The notes under the pieces were generated by a model that saw only the letters and a program-made list of their open reading frames with translations, made no database searches and was not told where the DNA came from. A program made the translations under genes and the position numbers. Below are positions 26,587 to 35,383 of a stretch of 64,000 nucleotides of DNA, one piece after another (the stretch's first letter is position 1; each line of letters begins with the position of its first letter). This DNA is from Cytobacillus firmus (GTDB taxonomy: Bacteria > Bacillota > Bacilli > Bacillales > Cytobacillaceae), in NCBI RefSeq assembly GCF_023612095.1, contig NZ_CP086235.1, positions 2,491,501 through 2,555,500 of the forward strand, read 5' to 3'.

Positions 26587-27849
26587 ATGGGAATTCACAT
26601 CGTTCAGGCAGGCGATAGTCTTTGGAGCATTTCACAAAAGTTTAATATTCCGATCATGAGCATAATAACGGCAAATGGGCTTGAAAATGGACCTGGCATT
26701 ATCCCTGGTTTAGCTCTATATATTTCGGAAGATGGACCTGTTATCAGAGCTTATACAGTAAAGCAGGGAGACACACTATGGACCATTTCCCAGCGTTTCC
26801 AGACATCAATTAGTGCCATTTTGTCAGCAAATCCGGGGATCATCCCGGATTTGCTCTATATCGGCCAGAAATTAAACATCCCATCAGCACGTAAACTAGT
26901 TATGAGTACGTTAGGTTTCATAGTCCCGTATTCTCCTGAAACATTGTTGCCCGCTTTCAGGGAAACCGCAAGGCATTTAACCTACATTGCCATTTCCTCC
27001 TACTCGCTGACAAGGGAAGGGTATGCCTATATAGAGCTTGACGATACAGCCATATTGGCAGAAAGCAGACGCTTGAATGTCATTCCGCTGCTGATGATCC
27101 GTAATCTTGCCCAAGGGGATTTTAATGCTGAATTAATTGGAGGGGTACTTGAAAGGCCAGTTTATAGAAGGAACTTAATCTTAAGCCTGATGAATTTTGT
27201 CAGCCAAAAAGGGTATGGAGGCATCAGTCTGGATTTTGAATTTATCCCGCCGCAAAGGCGCCAGGATTTCAATTCATTCATTAAAGAATTAAAAAATGCC
27301 TTAGGGCCAAAAATTCTTCATGTTAATGTACATGCTAAGACTGAAGATATCCCAACAAACCGGATAATAGGGGCATATGATTATAAAGCCATTGGAGAGG
27401 GAGCAGATATTGTTGCAGTAATGACCATGGATTACGGTTATCCCACAGGTCCTCCCAATCCCATCGCTCCGCTATGGTGGGTCGAGGAGGTTATTAAATA
27501 CTCAACCACCCAGATTGAACCGAAAAAACTGCAAATCGCCTTGCCGTTATATGGCTATGACTGGAGAACCGCGGATAATCGTACCCGCTCATTTTCCATG
27601 CAAGCCATTCAAAATTTAGCATTAAGCAGAGGAGCGATTATTCAATTTGATGGGTATGCAGCATCCCCATGGTTCAGATACTGGAATGGAGCAGAAGAGC
27701 ATGTGGTATGGTTTGAAGATATCCGCAGCATAACTGAAAAATATAAGTTAATTGACCAGTATAATCTATTAGGGATGACATACTGGCAATTGAGCTTGCG
27801 TTTTCCGCAGAACTGGGCCTTTGCGGATAAAAATTTTACTATTCTATAG
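26587..27849 (+). CDS. yaaH: Spore cortex/coat glycosidase, YaaH/SleL type (LysM2-GH18)
   Basis: 420 residues: two N-terminal LysM domains (about 3-46 and 54-98, with QAGDSLWSI and KQGDTLWTI) and a GH18 TIM barrel (about 110-415). The catalytic strand is GGISLDFEFIPP with the acid Glu. No signal peptide, as expected for a protein made in the mother cell and assembled on the forespore. YaaH/SleL hydrolyses cortex muramic-lactam-containing fragments during germination. Length matches YaaH (427). ATG follows AAAGAGGTG. Converges with a small minus-strand gene. Confidence 0.88.
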   Translation: MGIHIVQAGDSLWSISQKFNIPIMSIITANGLENGPGIIPGLALYISEDGPVIRAYTVKQGDTLWTISQRFQTSISAILSANPGIIPDLLYIGQKLNIPSARKLVMSTLGFIVPYSPETLLPAFRETARHLTYIAISSYSLTREGYAYIELDDTAILAESRRLNVIPLLMIRNLAQGDFNAELIGGVLERPVYRRNLILSLMNFVSQKGYGGISLDFEFIPPQRRQDFNSFIKELKNALGPKILHVNVHAKTEDIPTNRIIGAYDYKAIGEGADIVAVMTMDYGYPTGPPNPIAPLWWVEEVIKYSTTQIEPKKLQIALPLYGYDWRTADNRTRSFSMQAIQNLALSRGAIIQFDGYAASPWFRYWNGAEEHVVWFEDIRSITEKYKLIDQYNLLGMTYWQLSLRFPQNWAFADKNFTIL

Positions 27850-27856
27850 TCACTTC

Positions 27857-28030
27857 TTAAAGAATTTCCTTCATTTCTTCTTCGAAATAAAACATTTTCG
27901 GATTTTCTTTAATCGTATACGTGTATTTTTTCATTTTCGCCACATAGCATGTTTTGTTGATTGTCACTTTTTCTCCTGTATCAACCAGAATCACAACATC
28001 ATTTTGTTCAAATTTATTTCTGCGCTTCAC
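27857..28030 (-). CDS. Small protein, unrecognised
   Basis: 57 residues starting with GTG at 28030 behind GAGGGATC. It begins basic (KRRNKFEQNDVVILVDTGEK), has a beta-rich middle and an acidic tail (FEEEMKEIL). It looks like a small folded beta domain of the KOW/SH3 sort (NDVVILVDTGEKVTI), which is inference. Only 7 bp separate its stop from the convergent GH18 gene. Confidence 0.6.
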   Translation of the reverse strand: MKRRNKFEQNDVVILVDTGEKVTINKTCYVAKMKKYTYTIKENPKMFYFEEEMKEIL

Positions 28031-28205
28031 ACTGATCCCTCTTTCGTTAATTCGATTAAGTGTTATTTATCCATTATCTCATACTTCGGGAGAATTAACC
28101 TGAGATATCGGCAATCTTTCAGTTTTCATCTTTTCTTTTGCGTATTGGCATGTAAATGATATATTAGTCTAATTGAATATCTTAGTGAACAAAGGACGAT
28201 AAAAA

Positions 28206-30443
28206 ATGACATCAACACTTGGGCTTATAAGGGATTGGCAAAAAGCCATCCAGGCCGAGATCTTACACTTAAAAAAATACGGGAGCTCCCGCTGGTTAAT
28301 TCTAAATGGGCGGCTTCTTTCAAAATCAGATGCCTATACGTATTTTTTCGATACCCCTTCAGCCATTAAAATACCAACCGGATCTTCCATAAAAATAGAC
28401 TGGGGAAGTAAGCGGGTGGAAGGAAGAATCCTTTCTGCGGAAGGAAATAATATCATCTTGGCATTAAAAGAGGATATCGGCAGCGATTTATCGGAGGCCT
28501 TTTTGCTTCATGACCCATGGGAACTATTGGATCAGCTTTTTCAGCGCTTAGAGGACATAAAAGACAGCAAAAGAAAGAGGGCCAGAATAAAAAAATTGAT
28601 GGATCCTTCCATGTCTCCCAGGCACCCTGCCGATAAAGTAAAGAGCAGTACCCATGAACTGATATTGCGTTCTAAATATAATCCAGTCACATATGTCTGG
28701 GGACCGCCAGGCACGGGAAAAACCTACACACTGGCACGTGTGGCCGCCAATAAATATTTCAAAGACCAAAATGTTCTCATTCTGGCTCATTCTAATCAGG
28801 CAATAGATGTTCTTATGGCAGAGATTTCAGCCTTTGCATCAGGCAAAAGAACAATTGCTGATGGTGATCTGCTTCGTTACGGCTCACAAATCGGTCCGGC
28901 ATTGATCAATCATCCTTCTTTGACAGCCGAATTTCTTTTAAATAAGGAGCACTCTAATCTCTCCGGGCAAAAAGCGGATCTAATGGAGCACCGCCGCCTG
29001 CTGAAACAGGATTTATCACGATCATTCAGCCGAAGAGATTCCGATCAGCTAATCGAAATTGAAAAGAAGCTGTCGGGGGTGCTTGAAAAAATCAGGCAAA
29101 AGGAAATAGAGTTTGTAAAAAACGCTTCCATTATTGGCACCACACTTGCAAAAGCAGCAAGTGACCCGGCAATTTATGAGAAAAATTTTGATCTGGTCAT
29201 CATCGATGAAGCCAGCATGGCGTATGTTCCACAGGCTGCCTTTGCAGCTTCGCTTGGAAAAAGGGTAATCATCTGCGGTGACTTTAAACAGCTTCCTCCT
29301 ATTGCTGCCTCAAAACATAAGCTGTCGGAAAAATGGCTGAGGGAGGATATCTTTCACCACTCAGGCGTGTCTGATGCAGTCAACGATGGACACTTGCATC
29401 CGCACCTTTTTCTATTAAAAGAACAGCGCCGTATGCACCCGGACATATCCGCCTTTTCCAATAAACATATTTATCATTCACTTGTAGGTGACCACCCCGA
29501 TGTATTGGCCGCCAGAGTGCCTATTGCAGCCTGCACACCTTTTCCAGGCAATGCCTCAATCCTGATTAATACACATGGAACAGGTGAATACGGGATAAAA
29601 GACGGCAGCTCGAATTCAAGAATCAATCTTTGGAATTTATTGCTTGGTTTTCAGCTTATACATGAAGCATTTATAGGCGGGAGTCGGTCGATAGGGTATG
29701 TCACTCCTTATCGGGCACAGGCATTATTAATGGAACAGCTGATCGGCGAGATATATGAAGAAGAAAGAGCATCTGCTGATATTATTTCGGCGACAGTTCA
29801 CCGTTTTCAGGGAAGTGAGCGGGATGTCATGATTTTTGATTCTGCCGATGCCGCGCCACATGACAGAGCCGGAATGCTGCTGACTGGAAAAGATAGCGAA
29901 AGGCTTTTGAATGTTGCCATAACAAGAACCAAGGGGAAATTCATTCATATTTGCGATTTGCAATTTATTCAAAAGAAAGTATTTAGAAACAAAACATGGC
30001 GGAAGCTGGCAGATCATCAAGCACACAATGGACAGGCCATTCATCCTGATCAAATTGGCAGGTGGATTAAAAATCAGCATCCCCGCCTTCAGTGGATGCA
30101 TGCAAGAAAATTGGAGAAAGTGTTTGAGGATATTTCTAAAGCCAAGAAGGAAATTATTATGTCACTGCCAAATGGAGAGGGATTGGGAAAAGAGTGGGGG
30201 CAGGCACTTTCGAAAAGGCCTCCAGGAACCAAGCTGATCCTGCATGCAGAGCATGCTGTCCCTTTCATTTCTCCTGATGAGATATCGGCATTATGCCTCC
30301 CGTTCCCGTTTCTCTTAATTGACGGACATATTCTGTGGCTTGGCATGCCGGCGGAAACCCATAAAAACGCCTTGCCGCCATATGTAGCATCCAGACTCCA
30401 GTCAGCTGCAGCAGGCTCATATCTTACATCTATAATTAAATAA
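28206..30443 (+). CDS. Superfamily 1 (UPF1/DNA2-like) helicase
   Basis: 745 residues. Helicase motifs in order: Walker A GPPGTGKTYT (about 166-175), motif II VIIDEASMA, motif III ICGDFKQLPPI, QRRMHPDI, motif V HRFQGSERDVMIFD and motif VI LNVAITRTKGK. The N-terminal part (about 1-130) looks like a small beta-barrel substrate domain. The C-terminal ~130 residues (EIIMSLPNGEGLGKEWGQAL onward) resemble a degenerate PLD-like fold without HKD. It likely unwinds nucleic acid 5' to 3'; its pathway is unknown. AAAGGACG precedes the ATG. Monocistronic. Confidence 0.85.
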   Translation: MTSTLGLIRDWQKAIQAEILHLKKYGSSRWLILNGRLLSKSDAYTYFFDTPSAIKIPTGSSIKIDWGSKRVEGRILSAEGNNIILALKEDIGSDLSEAFLLHDPWELLDQLFQRLEDIKDSKRKRARIKKLMDPSMSPRHPADKVKSSTHELILRSKYNPVTYVWGPPGTGKTYTLARVAANKYFKDQNVLILAHSNQAIDVLMAEISAFASGKRTIADGDLLRYGSQIGPALINHPSLTAEFLLNKEHSNLSGQKADLMEHRRLLKQDLSRSFSRRDSDQLIEIEKKLSGVLEKIRQKEIEFVKNASIIGTTLAKAASDPAIYEKNFDLVIIDEASMAYVPQAAFAASLGKRVIICGDFKQLPPIAASKHKLSEKWLREDIFHHSGVSDAVNDGHLHPHLFLLKEQRRMHPDISAFSNKHIYHSLVGDHPDVLAARVPIAACTPFPGNASILINTHGTGEYGIKDGSSNSRINLWNLLLGFQLIHEAFIGGSRSIGYVTPYRAQALLMEQLIGEIYEEERASADIISATVHRFQGSERDVMIFDSADAAPHDRAGMLLTGKDSERLLNVAITRTKGKFIHICDLQFIQKKVFRNKTWRKLADHQAHNGQAIHPDQIGRWIKNQHPRLQWMHARKLEKVFEDISKAKKEIIMSLPNGEGLGKEWGQALSKRPPGTKLILHAEHAVPFISPDEISALCLPFPFLLIDGHILWLGMPAETHKNALPPYVASRLQSAAAGSYLTSIIK

Positions 30444-30473
30444 AAAAGACGCCCCCAGAGAGGCGTCTTTTTC
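30443..30473. terminator. Bidirectional terminator
   Basis: AAAAAAGACGCC / GGCGTCTTTTT stem with an 8-nt loop. It ends the helicase gene on the plus strand and a candidate ncRNA on the minus strand. Confidence 0.85.
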
Positions 30474-30558
30474 TACGTATTGCGGCGACACGACTGCACT
30501 CCACATAGTGCATTGCCCAAACGAGCGTGTATGTCGTCTTATGCAATTAGCTCATCGC
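30443..30558 (-). ncRNA. Candidate structured small RNA, minus strand
   Basis: A region without a protein gene has, on the minus strand, a SigA-like promoter (TTGTTT-N17-TATATT), about 85 nt of sequence rich in nested inverted repeats (TGCACT / AGTGCA, GACGAC and ACGAC / GTCGT, TGCAT / ATGCA), and a strong terminator. The predicted transcript is about 115 nt. I do not recognise the family; a sporulation small RNA such as CsfG is one idea that cannot be confirmed here. Confidence 0.5.
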
Positions 30559-30564
30559 TTAATC

Positions 30565-30593
30565 AATATAGCATGATTTCAAATAGAAAACAA
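30565..30593 (-). promoter_or_regulatory. Promoter of the candidate small RNA
   Basis: Minus strand TTGTTT (30593-30588), 17-bp spacer, TATATT (30570-30565). Confidence 0.5.
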
Positions 30594-30710
30594 GCCTTTT
30601 TTGCGGGCAGTCCCTTATGCTGAAGTTGAAACTTTTTATACAGTTTATTCGTTTAATATATAATAGAGGGAAATAATAAGGGAACTTAAAGAAATAGCGA
30701 AGGAGTCACC

Positions 30711-32789
30711 ATGGAAAAATTTCAGCGTTACAAAGAAGCTTTTGCAGGATTTTGGCGCAAAAAGCACCTGACACAAATTCTGCTGCTCTTATCACTAACT
30801 ATATTACTTTTAACCATTCTCTTTTTTGCGTTTCTGGCAGCTACAGCAAATGTGGAGACTTTAAAAGAAGGATTAAGGCAGTCAACTGTTATTTACGATA
30901 AAGATGGAGATGCCGCTGCAAGTCTTGCGAAAAATAGAGCAGAGGGTGCCAATATTGAAGAATTGCCTGAACATGTGGGCAATGCTGTTATCGCGATTGA
31001 AGATGAACGCTTTTATAAGCATAACGGCTTTGATATAAAAGGGATTGCCAGAGCTTTCTTCGGCAACTTATTTGCAGGGGGCATAACCGGCGGCGGAAGT
31101 ACCATTACCCAGCAGCTCGCCAAAAATGCTTTGCTTTCACCTGAACAGACCTACAAGCGAAAAGCTGAAGAACTGTTCCTGGCAGTTGAAATCGAAAAAA
31201 ATTATAAAAAAGATGAAATCCTGCAAATGTATTTAAATCAGGTTTACTTCGGAAGCGGCTCATGGGGAATCGAACAGGCATCCAATAAGTATTTCAGCAA
31301 AACACCAAAGCAATTGAACATCAGCGAGAGTGCATTGCTTGCAGGTTTGCTTCAATCACCTTCTGCACTCGACCCATACAATCATTACGAACGGGCAATC
31401 AAAAGAAGGAATGTTGTTCTTGGGAAGATGAAAGAGCACAAGATGATTTCAGCGGAAGAGTATGAGAACGCTGTAAATGAAAAAATTCAATTACAGGAAG
31501 GAATCCGCAGCAAGAAGGAAAGGAAATACCCTTACTATGTTGATGCGGTCCTAGATGAAGCAATAAATACGTACGGATTAACACAGGAAGAGATATTTAC
31601 CAGGGGATATAAAATATACACAGAAATGGATCAAAATCTGCAATCCAGCCTGGAAAATGTTTATCAAAAGGACTCAATCTTCCCGGCTGGCATGAATGGA
31701 GAAATCGTTCAAAGCGGAGCTGTCCTTCTTGATCCGGCAACAGGGGGAGTCAGAGGGCTGGTCGGCGGCAGAGGGGAACATGTCTTCAGAGGCTTCAACA
31801 GAGCTACACACATCAAAGCCCAGCCCGGATCAACACTAAAGCCTTTAGCCGTTTACACACCTGCCCTGGAAGAGGGATACTCACCAACATCGATGCTGAA
31901 TGATGAACCCGTAACATACGGAGATTACACACCGGCTAACGCTTCAGGACAATATGCAGGCGAAGTGTCCATGTATAAAGCTGTGGAAGACTCGATCAAT
32001 GTCCCAGCCGTATGGCTGCTTAATGAAATAGGACTGGATAAAGGACTGGATGCTCTGGAGCGGTTCGGCATCCCGCTCGAAAAAGAAGATGAATATCTCG
32101 GTATTGCCTTAGGCGGAATGCGAAAGGGAATTTCACCTTTAAAGCTGGCCGAAGCATATGCGGCTTTCCCTAATGGCGGCAAGCGCAACGATGCCCATTT
32201 AATTACGAAAATCGTGGGCCCGACCGGAAGCATCATTGCAGAGCGCGACAAAAAAACAGTTAAAGTGACGACGAAAACCGTTTCTAACCAGATGACTTCC
32301 ATGCTTTTAAATGTTGTTGAAACCGGCACAGGGAGCGCTACGAAGATAGAAGGAGTTCAAATCGCCGGAAAAACGGGTTCAACCCAGCTCCCATATAAAG
32401 ACATTAACGGAACAAAGGATCAATGGTTTGTAGGCTATACACCGAATTTGGTTGGCGCTGTCTGGCTCGGGTATGACCAGACCGACAGGGAACATTATCT
32501 GTCAAAAAGCAGTTCTGAAACTGCAGTCCCTGTTTTCAGATCAATAATGGAGTCAAGCCTGCCACACATGCAGGAAGGGGAATTTGCTACAAAATCGGTA
32601 AATGAAAAGCTCGAGAAAAAGGAATTAACAGAAGAAATCGGGCAAACCATTAAAGAACAAGCTGAAAAATTCGAAGGAAAACTGAGAGAGGACCTTCCAA
32701 TCTGGAAGGAAAAATTGAGAGAAGGAAAGCAGGAGCTTGAGGATTTCGGCAGATTCCTGAAGGACAAATGGGATCAATTCAGCAATTAA
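30711..32789 (+). CDS. pbpG: Class A penicillin-binding protein (PBP2d/PbpG-like)
   Basis: 692 residues, close to B. subtilis PbpG (691). One N-terminal transmembrane anchor (about 22-45), a GT51 transglycosylase domain (catalytic E97 in IEDERFYKH, then GGGSTITQQLAKN) and a transpeptidase domain (S374xxK in PGSTLKP, S428IN, K554TG). It ends with a charged helical tail rich in Lys/Glu. It polymerises and cross-links peptidoglycan; PBP2d acts in engulfment and germ-cell-wall synthesis. GAAGGAG precedes the ATG. No SigF/SigG promoter was fixed. Other class A PBPs remain possible. Confidence 0.85.
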   Translation: MEKFQRYKEAFAGFWRKKHLTQILLLLSLTILLLTILFFAFLAATANVETLKEGLRQSTVIYDKDGDAAASLAKNRAEGANIEELPEHVGNAVIAIEDERFYKHNGFDIKGIARAFFGNLFAGGITGGGSTITQQLAKNALLSPEQTYKRKAEELFLAVEIEKNYKKDEILQMYLNQVYFGSGSWGIEQASNKYFSKTPKQLNISESALLAGLLQSPSALDPYNHYERAIKRRNVVLGKMKEHKMISAEEYENAVNEKIQLQEGIRSKKERKYPYYVDAVLDEAINTYGLTQEEIFTRGYKIYTEMDQNLQSSLENVYQKDSIFPAGMNGEIVQSGAVLLDPATGGVRGLVGGRGEHVFRGFNRATHIKAQPGSTLKPLAVYTPALEEGYSPTSMLNDEPVTYGDYTPANASGQYAGEVSMYKAVEDSINVPAVWLLNEIGLDKGLDALERFGIPLEKEDEYLGIALGGMRKGISPLKLAEAYAAFPNGGKRNDAHLITKIVGPTGSIIAERDKKTVKVTTKTVSNQMTSMLLNVVETGTGSATKIEGVQIAGKTGSTQLPYKDINGTKDQWFVGYTPNLVGAVWLGYDQTDREHYLSKSSSETAVPVFRSIMESSLPHMQEGEFATKSVNEKLEKKELTEEIGQTIKEQAEKFEGKLREDLPIWKEKLREGKQELEDFGRFLKDKWDQFSN

Positions 32790-32796
32790 ATTAGAG

Positions 32797-32833
32797 TAAA
32801 AGAGAGAATGGCTACAGAGCTGTTCTCTTTTTT
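32797..32833 (+). terminator. Terminator after the PBP gene
   Basis: AAAAGAGAgaA / TTCTCTTTTTT hairpin with a small bulge and a T run. Confidence 0.65.
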
Positions 32834-32966
32834 CATTCAGTAAACTTTATACTGGAATAATTCAGAAAAACAGTGTAATCTAAGTATTTATAGCACCCCC
32901 TAACAAAACGACAGCATTCGCTATCATTTTGCTAGCTCTTAGATATTAATAGCCAGGAGGATTACA

Positions 32967-33161
32967 ATGAGTGGAGAAACCCGTATTCAGCTTAATGTCC
33001 GCATATCAAAAGAGACTTCAAATAAGCTCGATGAAATTGTTGATTATTATCAGGAAAACACGAAACTCGGCAGGATATATAAAGGCGATGTGTTAACAGA
33101 TATTATTGAAAAATCATATGAAGTAATGAATAAGCAGAAAAAAATCAATAAGAAATTTTAA
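32967..33161 (+). CDS. Small ribbon-helix-helix-like protein
   Basis: 64 residues. The order (basic strand TRIQLNVRIS, helix KETSNKLDEIVDYYQ, turn, helix GDVLTDIIEKSYEVMN) fits an RHH/Arc-MetJ DNA-binding fold, though this is by appearance only. GCCAGGAGG precedes the ATG. The HD-domain gene follows after 22 bp with its own SD, so they are probably co-transcribed and the small protein may regulate the pair. Confidence 0.65.
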   Translation: MSGETRIQLNVRISKETSNKLDEIVDYYQENTKLGRIYKGDVLTDIIEKSYEVMNKQKKINKKF

Positions 33162-33183
33162 TTATTACCTGGAGGAGAATTAC

Positions 33184-33807
33184 ATGAGGGATGTTAGACT
33201 GACCGATATCTATCAGCATCGGATCGCACAAAAATATATTACACGCTCCGGCATCGCTCATGCTATTGCAGTAGCCTATCACGCATTCCAGATTGCCAAA
33301 GAAATGGAAGAAGATGTTGATTCAGCAGCCAAAGCGGGCTTTATGCATGACATTGGCCATTACACCTGGTACAAAAATGGAAAATGGGATTACGACCTAT
33401 ACAGGCAGAATGACATTCATGCCATTAAGGGTGCTGAGCGGGCACATAAACTCCTCATCAGACTTGGGGAGAACCCGATCAAAGCAAAAGAAATTGCCTT
33501 GGCCATCCTTTTTCACACGGATTCATTTCTGCCTGGAGGCGAAGTTGTCAGAACTCCGCTGCAATCCCTGGTCAAACTGGCAGATGAAAAGGATGAAGAA
33601 CCCGGTGGAGCCCATCACTATCGGGAACTTGATTTTAAGCGGGCTATGAATAGCCTCGAAATACTCGATAATAAGATTGATCATTATCTTGAGAAAAAGA
33701 AGAATAACCTAAATTCCTGTCATGTTATGCGCTTCCCCAGGAAATTCAGTTTTATTTTTTTGAAGGGAAGCGCATGTTTCATGAAGAATTATAAGTTATG
33801 GCGATGA
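33184..33807 (+). CDS. HD-domain metal-dependent phosphohydrolase
   Basis: 207 residues. HD signatures: the first His in GIAHAIAVAYHAFQIA, the HD pair in FMHDIGHYTW, and later histidines in ILFHTDSFLP, ending with the metal Asp in SLVKLADEKDEE. It likely hydrolyses a phosphate ester or nucleotide. After about residue 177 (EKKKNN) the sequence changes to a Phe/Arg-rich tail encoded over an 11-bp inverted repeat, and this tail does not look like part of the domain. GGAGGAG precedes the ATG. Second gene of a pair with the RHH-like protein. Confidence 0.8.
   Translation: MRDVRLTDIYQHRIAQKYITRSGIAHAIAVAYHAFQIAKEMEEDVDSAAKAGFMHDIGHYTWYKNGKWDYDLYRQNDIHAIKGAERAHKLLIRLGENPIKAKEIALAILFHTDSFLPGGEVVRTPLQSLVKLADEKDEEPGGAHHYRELDFKRAMNSLEILDNKIDHYLEKKKNNLNSCHVMRFPRKFSFIFLKGSACFMKNYKLWR
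33727..33775. repeat. Inverted repeat inside the 3' end of the HD gene
   Basis: Perfect 11-bp arms ATGCGCTTCCC (33727-33737) and GGGAAGCGCAT (33765-33775) separated by 27 bp. It codes for the odd tail of the HD protein. There is no T run, so it is not a standard terminator. Confidence 0.6.
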
Positions 33808-33849
33808 TCAGATGATCGAATTATTATGTGCAGGGATGGTGTTGCGGCA

Positions 33850-33987
33850 GTGAGGGCAAGGACTCGAAGACAACAGTCATTAAATGTGGAAGAAATTAAA
33901 TTCAGATTAACAACTGTGTTTCTGCATCTATCATTTTATGCAATGATTATATTTATCTTAATATTGTTTTTGGAGTTATTTGGTTAA
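33850..33987 (+). CDS. Small single-pass membrane protein, unrecognised
   Basis: 45 residues from GTG 33850 (or 53 from ATG 33826). A basic start (RARTRRQQSLNVEEIKFRL) is followed by one strong hydrophobic helix (AMIIFILILFLELFG). The ribosome site is poorly defined (AGGGATGG is about 13 bases from the GTG and lies inside the ATG version), so the start is uncertain. The positive-inside topology supports a real membrane peptide. Confidence 0.5.
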   Translation: MRARTRRQQSLNVEEIKFRLTTVFLHLSFYAMIIFILILFLELFG

Positions 33988-34002
33988 CGTACATAAAAAA
34001 AT

Positions 34003-34030
34003 CCCGGGTAAAGCCAGCTGCTTTCCCGGG
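34003..34030 (-). terminator. Terminator of the MtnX-like gene
   Basis: CCCGGGtAAAGC / GCTTTCCCGGG hairpin with a T run on the minus-strand side. Confidence 0.85.
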
Positions 34031-34038
34031 AGCCTGTT

Positions 34039-34695
34039 CTAGGATTTTGGCAAAATGCCTTTTTCAGTTAAATACTCTTCCACCTCTGTAAAATCTTTTA
34101 CTGGAACAAACCTTATGCCCTTTTCCCGAAGAAGGTCCTGAAGCCCATTTTTGGCAAAAGTGATATCAGCATGCTCTGCAGGGTGGGAATCCGGTTCACT
34201 GTCCCCCATAAAAAACACAGTTTCATATTCCTTTTGCAAGTCCTGAATGACCTTCGATTTATCAATGCCATATTGTTCATGATAGTGATGATGATTTTTA
34301 TCAATATTCATATGGACATTCTTCTCATGGTAATATCCTTCATTCGAAAAGACCTTAACATCTTTAATACCATACTTCTTTAAGATGTGATGGATATAAT
34401 AGTCTGTGCCTGCACTTAAAATATAAAAATCTCCGCCATCCTGCTGTAATCTTTCAATAAACTCAGGAACATATTCATCTATTTCAATGGAATAAATATC
34501 GCTGATAATTTGTTCTTCATCCTGATTAATGGATGTGAAGACTTTATTTAAAAAGTCAATATCCTTTATCTCTCCAGCCTTCCATTTGGGCATCAGCTTA
34601 CGCCCCTCCGGAAAATATTTATCCATCATTATCAAATAAAAGTCTCTTTTAGAAATCGTTCCATCAAAATCCGAAACAAAGGCCCATTTTTTCAT
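34039..34695 (-). CDS. MtnX-like HAD-IB phosphatase
   Basis: 218 residues. HAD motif I is SDFDGTIS (D9, D11), motif II Ser/Thr in YILSAGTDYY, and motif IV MGDSEPDSHPAEHAD. This matches the MtnX group (2-hydroxy-3-keto-5-methylthiopentenyl-1-phosphate phosphatase) of the methionine salvage pathway. No other mtn gene is next to it, so its substrate may differ. A good GGAGG site precedes the ATG. Monocistronic between terminators. Confidence 0.8.
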   Translation of the reverse strand: MKKWAFVSDFDGTISKRDFYLIMMDKYFPEGRKLMPKWKAGEIKDIDFLNKVFTSINQDEEQIISDIYSIEIDEYVPEFIERLQQDGGDFYILSAGTDYYIHHILKKYGIKDVKVFSNEGYYHEKNVHMNIDKNHHHYHEQYGIDKSKVIQDLQKEYETVFFMGDSEPDSHPAEHADITFAKNGLQDLLREKGIRFVPVKDFTEVEEYLTEKGILPKS

Positions 34696-34850
34696 TCTAA
34701 TACCTCCAATAAGACATTTCTTCTTTTTAATCTTTCTTAACTTTACCCTTTGTTTTTTATGTTCAATCAGCTAAAAAACGTCTTTTGATTTTATTCCTGA
34801 TGAGATTAATGGTATTATTAATTTGATTTTTACATAAGGAGATGATTAGT

Positions 34851-35288
34851 ATGGCAGAAAAAGGATACATATTAATGAAAAACGGTGAAAAGGTTGAATT
34901 TGAACTATATCCTGAAGCAGCACCAGGGACAGTTGAAAATTTCAAAAAACTTGTAAATGAAGGCTACTATAATGGCTTGAATTTCCATCGTGTAATTCCT
35001 GGATTTGTAAGTCAGGGAGGGTGCCCGAACGGAACAGGGACTGGTGGTCCAGGGTACACAATCAAGTGTGAAACAGAAGGAAACCCTCATAAGCATGTAG
35101 AAGGATCTCTTTCTATGGCTCACGCGGGCCGCGATACAGGCGGAAGCCAGTTCTTTATCGTTCATGAGCCACAGCCTCATTTAAACGGTGTTCACACTGT
35201 TTTTGGAAAAGTTACTTCAGGCATGGAAGCAGTTAAAGCAATGAGCAATGGCGATGTTATGGAGAAAGTTGAAATTCTTGAAGGATAA
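34851..35288 (+). CDS. ppiB: Peptidyl-prolyl cis-trans isomerase, cyclophilin PpiB
   Basis: 145 residues, standard for bacterial cytosolic cyclophilin. Active-site segments: [14 protein letters not shown] (Arg), [16 protein letters not shown] (Gln, Phe) and [11 protein letters not shown] (His). Start ATG 34851 is chosen because AAGGAG lies 9 bases upstream; ATG 34842 sits too close to it. It accelerates proline isomerisation during protein folding. Monocistronic with its own terminator. Confidence 0.92.
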   Translation: MAEKGYILMKNGEKVEFELYPEAAPGTVENFKKLVNEGYYNGLNFHRVIPGFVSQGGCPNGTGTGGPGYTIKCETEGNPHKHVEGSLSMAHAGRDTGGSQFFIVHEPQPHLNGVHTVFGKVTSGMEAVKAMSNGDVMEKVEILEG

Positions 35289-35296
35289 TCAGTTTT

Positions 35297-35326
35297 AAAA
35301 GAGCCTCTAGGGGCTCTTTTTGTTTT
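35297..35326 (+). terminator. Terminator after ppiB
   Basis: AAAAGAGCC / GGCTCTTTT stem followed by T-rich sequence. Confidence 0.8.
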
Positions 35327-35383
35327 TTACCACACGTTTTAGGTAAAATGAACATTAGCTTGCAATATCGAAAGGATGGTTAT

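Noticed and set aside
32880..32966. Inverted repeat around GCTAT/ATAGC before the RHH-like gene as an autoregulatory operator
   Set aside because: The arms are short and irregular, so a specific operator could not be defined.
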